Assembly (NCBI RefSeq): GCF_026340255.1
Contig: NZ_JAPEPJ010000003.1
Coordinates: 496,001 to 560,000 of the forward strand
DNA length: 64,000 bases
Direction: 5' to 3'
From: Streptomyces sp. NBC_01408
GTDB lineage: Bacteria > Actinomycetota > Actinomycetes > Streptomycetales > Streptomycetaceae
Position numbers and translations under genes: made by a program
Notes under the pieces: generated by a model
What the model was told of the DNA's origin: nothing
What the model saw: the letters and a program-made list of their open reading frames with translations, nothing else
The model's database searches: none
Part shown: one piece after another, positions 8,264 to 16,180 of the stretch
Numbering within the stretch: position 1 is the first letter of the stretch
How the letters are laid out: each line of letters starts with the position of its first letter

Positions 8264-11200
8264 TCAGACGATCCGGCGGCCGTTGGGCGGCACTCCCATC
8301 GCCTCGAAGAGCGTCTCGGCCCGGTCCCGGTACCCGGCCGCCTCCGGCAGCCCGAGCTCCTCGGCCGCAGCCGCCATTCCGTCCAGGGCGTGGGCCATCT
8401 CGACCCGGTACTCCGATCCCTCGGCACAGCGCAGTGCCCGCTCGTGCGTGCGCAGGGCCTCTTCGTGCCGACCGTGTCTGCGGTGGGCCAGCGCCAGGAC
8501 GTTGTCCATACGCGAACGCCGCTGCGGCGATGTGGTGGAGGTCATCACCTCCAAGGCCCTGGCGCCGTGCTCCCGCGCCGGCTCCGTCTCACCTAGCAGG
8601 TCCCACACGTCCGCCGAGACGGCGAGCATCAGCACCACCGTCTCCGTCGTACAGCAGCCGCTCAGCGCCAGCGCCCGGTCCAGGCTGGCCCGGGCCTCTT
8701 TGAGGTCACCCATCGCGCACTGTGTCAGCGCCAGGCCCATGCGGGCGATGGCTTCCTGGTCCGGGCTTTGGAACTCCTGACAGAGCGAGATGACCCGGCG
8801 CGCGGCGTCCGCGGCCTCCTCGTGGCGGCCGAGGGCCGTGCACACCGTGGCAAACGTGTTCAGGTCCTCCAGCAGTTGCTGCAGCATGTTGGGCCCCAGC
8901 TTGTCGAGCGCCTTGACGGACTCCATGAGGTAAGCGTAGGAACGCGTCAGGTTCCCCAACCCGTAGTGGACGAGCCCGAGGATCCCGAGGCTGACCGCCA
9001 CGTCCTCCTCGGCGCCGGCGTGTCTGGCCCATTCGAGGGCCTCTTCGCTGGCCTCCGCCGCCTCGGCGAACCGGCCGAGCTTCCAGCGCGCGACCCCGAG
9101 GTTGTTGAGCATGCGGCAGACCAGCTGGGAGTCCCCCATGCTGCGCGTGGCCGCCAGACCCGATCGGCACACCGCCTCGAACTCGGTGAACCGCCCACGG
9201 AAGTTCAGGTGGAAGGAGGCATTGCGGGCCAGCGCGAACACCTGCTGCGGAGAGCCCTCGTGCCCGGCCCGGGCCAGAAGCGTCTGGATGCCCGCGGATT
9301 CCTGGTCGAACCACTTGAGGGCCCGGTCCTCCCGCTTGACCGGCGGCAGCGCGTACTCCGGGCACGGAGGCAGCTTCATACTCCGCCGGCTCGGGAACAG
9401 CACCACGCACGCGGCCTCGGTCGCGCCCGTGTAGTAGCCGAGCAGCCGCCCGTCGGACGCCCTACCCACCTTCCCCTCCGGCCCCTCGCCGAGGGACAGC
9501 GCGTAGGTACGCACCAGATCATGGAAGGTGTAGAGCCCCGGCTCCTTCTGCACCAGCAGGTGCATGTCGAGGAGGTCCTCCAGCATGTCCTCCGCGTCAC
9601 GGACCCCGGTCTCCAGCAGCGCCGCCGCCGAATAGACGTCGACCTCCGCGCCGGGGTGCAGGCCGAGCAGGCAGAACGCCTCCTGGAGGCTCTCCTCCAT
9701 CGCCTTGTACGAGAGGCTCAGCGTCGCTGCGACGCTGCGTTCGCCCGCGCTCAGCTCGTCCAGCCGACGGGTCTCGTCCTCCAGCCGCTCCGTCAGGTAT
9801 CGGAGTGTCCAGCGCGGCCGGTTGCGCAGCCGGGCGCCCGCCAGCCGCAGGGCCAGTGGCAGGTGCCCGCACAGGACGGCGAGTTCCCCCGCCGCCTCGG
9901 GCTCCCTGGCCACCCGGTCGTCCCCCAGGAGCTCGGCGAGCATCACCTGGCTCTCCTGCGGCGGCATCACGCCGAGGGAGATCCACGCGGCACCGTCGAG
10001 TTCGCACACCCGGGACCGGCTGGTGACGAGCACCAGGCAGTCCGCGGAAGGGGGCAGGAGCGGGAGCACCTGGCCGGCGTCGAACGCGTTGTCGAACAGG
10101 AACAGCAGGCGGCGGCCCGCGACGGTGGCCCGCCACAGCCCGACCAGTGCGGCCTCGTCGTCCGGAATGCCCTCGGGCGGCACACCGAGGACGCGCAGCA
10201 TGCCGCCCAGGGTGACGGCCGGGCGCTGCGGTTGCTCACCCGGGCTGAAGCCGCGCAGGTCGGCGTAGAGCTGGCCTTCGGGGTACTGGTCGGCGAGCTG
10301 GTATGCGGCGCGGACGGCGAGCACGGTCTTGCCGCAGCCGCCCATGCCGTCGACGGCGACGATCCGCGGGCCACCGTTCGTGTCCCGGCCGCAGGCCTCC
10401 AGGACCTCGGCCAGCTCGCGCTCGCGGCCGGTGAAGTCGGCCAGGTCGGGTGGCAGGGTGCTGGGCGAGGCTCCGCGCGGTGCCGGGGGCGCGGCGCCGG
10501 CGGCGGGAACGGCGGGAACAGGAACGCGGGGAACGCCGGGTGCACCGGCTTCTGCGGCAGCGGATTCCGGGGCCGGGGTCGGTGCCGCCAGGGCCTCGGC
10601 GCCGGGGCCCGCCGCCGGCAGGGCGGCCGGGCTCGCCAGTTCGGGCGAGGCCCGCAGGATGTCCTCGTACATCTTGGTGAGCTGCGCACTCGGGTCGATG
10701 CCGAGTTCCTCGACGAGCAGCTCGCGGACCTTGGCGTACTCGGTGAGCGCCTCGGCCTGCCGCCCGGAGCGGTACAGCGCCAGCATCAGCTGGCCGCGCA
10801 GGGTCTCGCGCAGCGGGTGCTGGGCGATGAGCGTGCGCAGGTCTCCGACGAGCTCCCCGGCCTCCCCCAAGGCCAGACGCAGGTTGAAGAGCTGCTCGGC
10901 GGCGCCGAGTCTTCGTTCCTCCAATAAGGCGCCGGCGGCTTCCACCACCGAGCCGCCGGTCCCGGACATGACCGGGCCGCGCCACAGCGCCAGGGCGGCT
11001 CGCAGATGGTCGACCGCCTCCCGGGTGCGTCCGGCGGCGGCCGAGATCCGGGCCTCCCGCAGGTGCCGGGAGAATTCGAGGAGGTCGAGTCGGCCGTCGC
11101 CCACCTCGGCCCGGTAACCGGGGCCGTCGGTGACGATCAACTTCCCGCCCTCGGGAATTCTTCGGCGCAGTTCGGCGACTGCTTTGCGAATCTGGTGGGA

Positions 11201-11398
11201 GGCGGTTACCGGCGGTTCTTCGTCCCAGACGGCCTCGACAAGACGGGCAACAGGGACGACACTCCGCGATTCGAGCAGGAGAGTGGCCAGAACTCGCTCA
11301 TGAATTTGGCCACCGAGCCTGATCCGCACCCCCGCGTTCCAGCCTTCCAGCGGTCCGAGAACGTTGAAGCACACCTGGCCTTCCAATGATTCCCCCAT
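8264..11398 (-). CDS. AfsR-type SARP transcriptional regulator with NB-ARC and TPR domains
   Basis: A 1044-residue regulator. Residues 1-95 form an OmpR-like winged helix (VCFNVLGPLE, SHQIRKAVAELRRRIP), about 100-245 a bacterial transcriptional activator domain, about 320-560 an NB-ARC STAND ATPase with P-loop GMGGCGKT and a CLVLVTSR sensor stretch, and the rest TPR repeats. Such proteins activate secondary-metabolite promoters by binding direct repeats. ATG 11398 was chosen because the upstream extension to 11446 is uncharacteristic of the family. Codon 158 is TTA, placing it under bldA control. It is the only pathway regulator visible in the cluster and is divergent from the IS701-like gene. 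Confidence 0.93.
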   Translation of the reverse strand: MGESLEGQVCFNVLGPLEGWNAGVRIRLGGQIHERVLATLLLESRSVVPVARLVEAVWDEEPPVTASHQIRKAVAELRRRIPEGGKLIVTDGPGYRAEVGDGRLDLLEFSRHLREARISAAAGRTREAVDHLRAALALWRGPVMSGTGGSVVEAAGALLEERRLGAAEQLFNLRLALGEAGELVGDLRTLIAQHPLRETLRGQLMLALYRSGRQAEALTEYAKVRELLVEELGIDPSAQLTKMYEDILRASPELASPAALPAAGPGAEALAAPTPAPESAAAEAGAPGVPRVPVPAVPAAGAAPPAPRGASPSTLPPDLADFTGRERELAEVLEACGRDTNGGPRIVAVDGMGGCGKTVLAVRAAYQLADQYPEGQLYADLRGFSPGEQPQRPAVTLGGMLRVLGVPPEGIPDDEAALVGLWRATVAGRRLLFLFDNAFDAGQVLPLLPPSADCLVLVTSRSRVCELDGAAWISLGVMPPQESQVMLAELLGDDRVAREPEAAGELAVLCGHLPLALRLAGARLRNRPRWTLRYLTERLEDETRRLDELSAGERSVAATLSLSYKAMEESLQEAFCLLGLHPGAEVDVYSAAALLETGVRDAEDMLEDLLDMHLLVQKEPGLYTFHDLVRTYALSLGEGPEGKVGRASDGRLLGYYTGATEAACVVLFPSRRSMKLPPCPEYALPPVKREDRALKWFDQESAGIQTLLARAGHEGSPQQVFALARNASFHLNFRGRFTEFEAVCRSGLAATRSMGDSQLVCRMLNNLGVARWKLGRFAEAAEASEEALEWARHAGAEEDVAVSLGILGLVHYGLGNLTRSYAYLMESVKALDKLGPNMLQQLLEDLNTFATVCTALGRHEEAADAARRVISLCQEFQSPDQEAIARMGLALTQCAMGDLKEARASLDRALALSGCCTTETVVLMLAVSADVWDLLGETEPAREHGARALEVMTSTTSPQRRSRMDNVLALAHRRHGRHEEALRTHERALRCAEGSEYRVEMAHALDGMAAAAEELGLPEAAGYRDRAETLFEAMGVPPNGRRIV
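10925..10927 (-). promoter_or_regulatory. In-frame TTA codon in the SARP gene (bldA checkpoint)
   Basis: The reverse complement reads gcc tta ttg gag gaa for the peptide ALLEE in the BTAD region. TTA is decoded in Streptomyces only by the bldA tRNA, which matures late, so translation of this regulator should be delayed until differentiation. I found no in-frame TTA in the cluster's biosynthetic genes by eye. Confidence 0.85.
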
Positions 11399-11549
11399 GA
11401 ACCTCTTTGCCCTGTTCCCCTCAATACTCCCTGGTGGAGAGCACATTCACGAATCCTATGCCGTTACCTAGCGAAGGGGTAGCGAACTGGGAACGAAGCG
11501 GTATCGCCAGATCCGAAGGTTGCGTCCTGACTCGGACTCAGGAGCAGAG

Positions 11550-12920
11550 ATGCAGACTTTCCGCCTCAATGCCACACGACGGACAGCGCGCCGTGCGGCC
11601 ACCCATTCCGGCACCCAGCCGGCCGCCTCGCACAGCGCCTACCAGGCGCCCGTACCCGCCTCGGAGCAGGCGCCCCTCACCCCACCGGCCCCGGCGCCGC
11701 CCGTTGTCGGGCAGAGCCCGCGGGAGCGGATCCTCGAAGCGATGATCTCGGAGCTGGGCCCGGAGCTCTTCATATCGCTGCGCCGCAGCGACCAGCGCGC
11801 CCGCGGTGAGCAGTACCTTCGTGGCCTGCTGTACGCGCAGGGCCGCAAATCCATCCGCAATCTGGCGACGGTCGTCGGCGGAGCGGGCACCGAACAGTCC
11901 CTCCACCATTTCATCACCGAGTCCACCTGGAACTGGGCTCCGATGCGCGCCGCCCTCGCCCGCCACGTCGAGCGCGTGGTCCAGCCCAAGGCATGGGTCG
12001 TGCAGTCCATGCCGATCCAGAAGGCCGGCGAACAGACGGTGGGCATAGACCGCCGCTTCGTCCCGGAACTCGGGTACTCCGTCCACGGCCAGCATTCCTT
12101 CGGCCTGTGGATGGCCTCCGAGGCGATGAGCGCCCCGGTCAACTGGCGGCTGCACCTGTCCTCGCCCTGGCTCCAGGACGAGGAGAAGCGCCGCCGCGCC
12201 GACATCCCCGACTGGGTGGAGAAGGAGACGCCGGGCGAGTGCGCCGCGGCCTCCGCCCTGGAGACCCTGCAGTGGGGCGCCGAGCGCCGCCCGGTGGTCC
12301 TGCCGTCCCGGGACGTCGTCAGCAGCAGCGTGCTGAGCCGTTTCCACGCGGCGGGGGTGCCCGTCCTCGCCCGGATGCGGCCCATGGACCAGCTGCGGGT
12401 GGCCGACACGGCCATGCCCGGCTACGGCGCGGGCCCCATCCCGGTCGCCGACATGCTCCAGCACGTACGGGGGCTGCGCCGGCCCGTCGAGTGGCTGGAC
12501 GGGTCCTCGGGTGCGCCGGTCGTGCGCGAGAGCCTGGTCGCGGGCATCCGCGTCGAGCTGCCGCAGGCCCGCCGCTCCGTCTCCGCACCGCAGCAGTGGC
12601 TGCTGACGGGCGAGTGGACCGACCGCAACGGCCCGCCGAGCGAACTGTGGCTCACGGACCTCACCACGACGTCGCTCGACGGGCTGACCAGGCTGGCCAA
12701 GCTCTCCCGGCGGACGGTCTACGACAGCGCCGCCACCGGGGAGCAGGTCGGCCTGCGGGACTTCACCGGCCGCTCCTTCCAGGCCTGGCACCGTCACCTC
12801 ACGCTCTCCTCGGCCGCCCACATCCTCTCGATCGGCGCCGACCACGTTGCATCCCGCAGCCGGGCGGCGGCTTCGACCGGCATTCCGAGCGGGAGCCGGC
12901 AGCAGCGGCAGACGGGCTGA
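11550..12920 (+). CDS. IS701-family transposase-like protein with lost DDE residues
   Basis: A 456-residue protein aligned by eye with IS701/DDE-superfamily transposases (HHFITESTWNWAPMR, TVGIDRRFVPELGYSVHGQHSFGLW). The positions that hold the first two catalytic Asp residues in active members (VVDDTG and V.ADAGYG) read VVQSMPI and VLPSRDV here, so transposition activity is unlikely. No terminal inverted repeats or target duplication were seen. ATG 11550 was chosen over 11520 because aggag ends 5 bp upstream. It diverges from the SARP gene across a 151-bp promoter region. The intact frame suggests it is retained as a host or regulatory protein rather than decaying. Confidence 0.75.
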   Translation: MQTFRLNATRRTARRAATHSGTQPAASHSAYQAPVPASEQAPLTPPAPAPPVVGQSPRERILEAMISELGPELFISLRRSDQRARGEQYLRGLLYAQGRKSIRNLATVVGGAGTEQSLHHFITESTWNWAPMRAALARHVERVVQPKAWVVQSMPIQKAGEQTVGIDRRFVPELGYSVHGQHSFGLWMASEAMSAPVNWRLHLSSPWLQDEEKRRRADIPDWVEKETPGECAAASALETLQWGAERRPVVLPSRDVVSSSVLSRFHAAGVPVLARMRPMDQLRVADTAMPGYGAGPIPVADMLQHVRGLRRPVEWLDGSSGAPVVRESLVAGIRVELPQARRSVSAPQQWLLTGEWTDRNGPPSELWLTDLTTTSLDGLTRLAKLSRRTVYDSAATGEQVGLRDFTGRSFQAWHRHLTLSSAAHILSIGADHVASRSRAAASTGIPSGSRQQRQTG

Positions 12921-12998
12921 GCCGTGTCGTCCGAGGGTGACGGTAAGCCGCGCAAAGGGGAGTGTTCGGGCCCCGCTCCAGCCGTTCCCCGACCCGCC

Positions 12999-14198
12999 TC
13001 ACGCGGCGGACCCGACGGTCCGCCGCGGCTCGGCGCCGACCGGCGGGGGCGCCGGTACGCGCATCGCGACCAGGCCGACGACGGTGAAGTAGAGCCCCCA
13101 GCCCAGCCATCCCCAGACGGCCCAGCCGACGGAGGCGGTGATGAGCGGGGGTCCCACCACGGTGGTGACCGCGAAGCCGAGGTTGAAGGCGGCCAGGTAC
13201 GCGGTCTTGCGGCCCTCGGGGATGTGCAGCAGCGCGGCGCCGGTGGTGCCGGAGATGATGTACAGCTCCCCGAGGGAGAAGAGCAGCGCGGCCGCCACCA
13301 CCAGAGCCAGGTCCGTACGTGCGCCGCCGAGCGCCGTCAGCGGTACGAGGACCGCGGCCAGCGCCGACAGCAGCCCGCCGCGCCGCATCATCCGGCGGGC
13401 GGCGGTGAGGTTCTCGGAGCCCTTGCTCACCCGGACCTGGAGGACCACGACGAGGGCGGTGTTGAGGACCTGGATCAGGGTGACCGTCCAGGCGGGGGCC
13501 TGGGTCTGCTGGACCACCCACAGCGGGACTCCGAGGCCGAGGACGAGCGCGGACATGGTCAGGGCCCCGTACAGGGCGGTGATCCGCAGGAAGACCCGGT
13601 CGCGCAGGACGCTGGTGCGCGAGGGCCCGCCTTCCGCCGCGTCGGCCGTGTGCCCGCTGTCGCCGAAGGTGCGGCAGACGAGGGCGCAGCCGATGAACAG
13701 GACGGCGGAGAGCACCATCACCGCCCGGTAGGCCCAGGGCTCGCCGAGCGCGATGGCCGCGCCGGAGGGCAGGGCCCCCGCCGCCATGCCCGCGTTGCGC
13801 AGCGACCGGAGCCGGGCGAGGGCTCCGACGGCCTCCTTGTTGGGGGCCCGGGCGATGAGTTCGGACTCGATGAGCGGGCTGATGCCCCGGCTCAGGAGGC
13901 CGGCCACCGCGGAGGCGAGCAGGGCGGCGACGAAGGAGTGCGATACGGACAGCGCGAGGAAGGCCGCCGCGCGCGTGAGGAACAGGACGGTGAGGACGGT
14001 ACGGGTGCCGAAGCGTTCGGCGGCCCGCGCGATGGGCATGGCGCCCAGGAGCGAGGTGATGCCGGCGACGCTGAGGACCAGGCCGATCTGGGCGTTGGGC
14101 AGGTCCACTGCTTTGTCGAAGAAGAGGACGGACAGGGAGAGGTACATGCCTAGTCCGACGGCGTCGGACAGTCCGGTGGCGTAGAAGCGTTTCTTCAT
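12999..14198 (-). CDS. MFS transporter (probable exporter)
   Basis: A 399-residue polytopic membrane protein with about 12 predicted helices and the major-facilitator loop RAAERFGTRTVLTVLF after TM2. The start at ATG 14198 (MKKRFYATGLSDAVGLGMYL) gives a protein beginning just before TM1; the longer frame upstream is low-complexity and overlaps the preceding gene. Last gene of the minus-strand ATP-grasp operon, 44 bp after the upstream stop. Its place in the operon suggests export of the product or self-resistance. Confidence 0.88.
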   Translation of the reverse strand: MKKRFYATGLSDAVGLGMYLSLSVLFFDKAVDLPNAQIGLVLSVAGITSLLGAMPIARAAERFGTRTVLTVLFLTRAAAFLALSVSHSFVAALLASAVAGLLSRGISPLIESELIARAPNKEAVGALARLRSLRNAGMAAGALPSGAAIALGEPWAYRAVMVLSAVLFIGCALVCRTFGDSGHTADAAEGGPSRTSVLRDRVFLRITALYGALTMSALVLGLGVPLWVVQQTQAPAWTVTLIQVLNTALVVVLQVRVSKGSENLTAARRMMRRGGLLSALAAVLVPLTALGGARTDLALVVAAALLFSLGELYIISGTTGAALLHIPEGRKTAYLAAFNLGFAVTTVVGPPLITASVGWAVWGWLGWGLYFTVVGLVAMRVPAPPPVGAEPRRTVGSAA

Positions 14199-14242
14199 CA
14201 GGTGGTCCCAATGCAGGTAGGGAGAGGGATTGCGGTGCCGCT

Positions 14243-15544
14243 TCAGGCGGCCCGCGCCGGTGCCGGAGGTGCGCCGGCCTCCTCGAGCTCGATGCCGAGG
14301 GCCCGCTCGACACGGTCGGCGAGCGCGCGGGCCTCCCCCGGCGTCGGCGCACCGAGCAGGAAGGTCGCCAGGTGCAGGGTGCGGTTGCGGCTCACCTGCC
14401 CGCCGGTCTTGAACCGGGGGGCCACGTAGCTCAGTTCGGGGAAGGCGGCCAGCACCTCCTCCGTCGGGCTCTGCGCGGTCACCCGCCACTCCCCCGCCGG
14501 GATCGGCAGCATCCGCAGCAGCGCGACCCGGCTGAACTCCGGTGCGGTGTCCGGCGCGAGCCCCGCCGCGCTGCGGGCGATCTGCCCGGCGTAGTCGTAG
14601 TCCGCGGACACCTCGAACATGACCGGCATCGGCCCGCCCGCCCGGGCGTTGACCTCGATCACGCGCGGCCCCGCGGGGGTCAGCGCGATCTCCGTGTGCA
14701 CGGCCCCGGTGGTCAGCCCGATGGCGGCGATCGCCTGGTCCGCGCAGTCGACCGCCGCCGCCCGGGCCGCGGCGTCGAGCCGTGAGGGCATCGACACGCC
14801 CTCCTCGGCGTAGCCGTGCGTCAGCGGCAGCCGGTCGCAGACGACCAGGTGGTGGCGCTCGCCGGCGGCCAGCAGTGATTCCACGCTGCAGTAGGCGGCC
14901 CAGCCGGTGTCGCCGTCGGCCTCCAGCTCCAGCCGCTCCTCCAGCAGGAAGACGTCCTCCTTCTGGAGGAAGGCCGATGCCGTGGCCCGGCCCGCGCGGT
15001 AGGCCTCCACGAGCTCCTGCTGCGTGGTCACCAGGCGCACGCTCTGGCTGCCCGCGCCCAGCGACGGCTTGAAGACGGCGGGCAGGCCGATCTCCCGGGC
15101 CGCGGCTGCCAGGTCCCGCTCCTCGCGCACCACCGCGAACCGCGGCGACGGCACGCCGTGGTCGGCGAAGACCTGCCGTTGCAGGGACTTGGACTGCGCC
15201 ACCGTCACCGCCGCCAGGGTGTTGCCCGGCAGCCCGAGCCGTTCGGCGAGTTCGGCCTGCGGGCGCAGCAGGAGCTCCGAGTAGGTGACGACCCCGGACA
15301 GCGCGTGCCGCTCGTGCAGGGCCAGGCCCGCGGTGACGGCCTCGTCCAGGTCCGCCGCGGTCAGGAACTCCCCCTCCAGCCCGCGCCGGGCCCAGTCGGC
15401 CCGCACCGGCTCCGGGTCGCCCCAGGCCGAGAGGTGGACGACGGAGACGGCCGTGCTGATGCGGGCGAGGGAGTCCAGTGCGTCCTCGGGGGCGTGGCCG
15501 CCGATGCCCGAGATCAGCAGGAGGTGAGGGTTACGGGTGGTCAT
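14243..15544 (-). CDS. ATP-grasp amide/peptide ligase
   Basis: A 433-residue ATP-grasp ligase of the carnosine-synthase/BacD-like kind. An N-terminal Rossmann-like domain is followed by the central domain (AVFKPSLGAGSQSVRLV, nucleotide-binding Lys near residue 155) and the metal-binding stretch VIEVNARAGGPMPV. Such enzymes activate a carboxylate as acyl-phosphate and couple it to an amine. Located in one operon with a second, double ATP-grasp protein, so the pathway probably makes several amide bonds without an NRPS. Substrates cannot be read from sequence. Confidence 0.9.
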   Translation of the reverse strand: MTTRNPHLLLISGIGGHAPEDALDSLARISTAVSVVHLSAWGDPEPVRADWARRGLEGEFLTAADLDEAVTAGLALHERHALSGVVTYSELLLRPQAELAERLGLPGNTLAAVTVAQSKSLQRQVFADHGVPSPRFAVVREERDLAAAAREIGLPAVFKPSLGAGSQSVRLVTTQQELVEAYRAGRATASAFLQKEDVFLLEERLELEADGDTGWAAYCSVESLLAAGERHHLVVCDRLPLTHGYAEEGVSMPSRLDAAARAAAVDCADQAIAAIGLTTGAVHTEIALTPAGPRVIEVNARAGGPMPVMFEVSADYDYAGQIARSAAGLAPDTAPEFSRVALLRMLPIPAGEWRVTAQSPTEEVLAAFPELSYVAPRFKTGGQVSRNRTLHLATFLLGAPTPGEARALADRVERALGIELEEAGAPPAPARAA

Positions 15545-15571
15545 GGCGGGTCCTTTCGCTGACGGATGAGG

Positions 15572-16180
15572 TCAGAGGCTGATGAAGGCGGGCGGCGGGG
15601 AGGGTTCGCGCAGGGGGCGGGCCGGCCCGTGGTCCCGTACGGCCGGCCGGTGGGGCCGCCGGGCGGAGCGGAAGGAGAGCAGCTCGGCGACCATGTCGTC
15701 CAGCCGCTCCCGCAGCCCCTCCATCGGCTCCCCGGGCGCGAAGTCCCCGCCCGTGGCGGCGACATGGGTGGGCACGGCCCAGCCGCTGAGGGCCCGTACC
15801 ACCGACCTCATCTGGTCGCAGGCCGTGCCCGCCCCGCGCGGTCCGCCGCCCGCCGCGATCAGCGCGACCGGCAGGTCGGCGAACGCGTCGCCGGCGAGGT
15901 GGTCCAGCGCGTTCTTGAGCAGGCCGCTGTACGAGCCGTGGTAGACGGGGGTGGCCAGGACGACCCCGCCGGCCCGGGCGATGCGGTCCCGCAGCGCGGC
16001 GGTCTGGCTGCCGGGCGGCGGGTCGTCGTAGTCGGCCAGCCGGTGGCGGGCGGGGAACTCCTGGCTGAGGTCGAGCAGTTCACACGGTTCCCCGGCCGCC
16101 CGGATGCGGTCTGCGGCGAGCTCCAGGACCCGGCGCGAGACCGAGTCCGGGGCCGAGCTGCCGAGGATGCAGAGGATCAC
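15572..16180 (-). CDS. NAD(P)H-dependent FMN reductase family protein
   Basis: A 202-residue flavodoxin-like reductase with the flavin-phosphate region ILGSSAPDSVSRR and the family signature ATPVYHGSYSGLLKNALDHL. GTG 16180 forms a GTGA overlap with the stop of the upstream double ATP-grasp gene. It could reduce free FMN for an oxygenase or act directly on a pathway intermediate; the FAD hydroxylase of the first operon has its own NAD(P)H site and does not obviously need it. Confidence 0.88.
   Translation of the reverse strand: MILCILGSSAPDSVSRRVLELAADRIRAAGEPCELLDLSQEFPARHRLADYDDPPPGSQTAALRDRIARAGGVVLATPVYHGSYSGLLKNALDHLAGDAFADLPVALIAAGGGPRGAGTACDQMRSVVRALSGWAVPTHVAATGGDFAPGEPMEGLRERLDDMVAELLSFRSARRPHRPAVRDHGPARPLREPSPPPAFISL

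Noticed and set aside
11520..12920. Active insertion sequence of the IS701 family
   Set aside because: Recognisable catalytic Asp positions are substituted and no inverted repeats or target duplication flank the gene.
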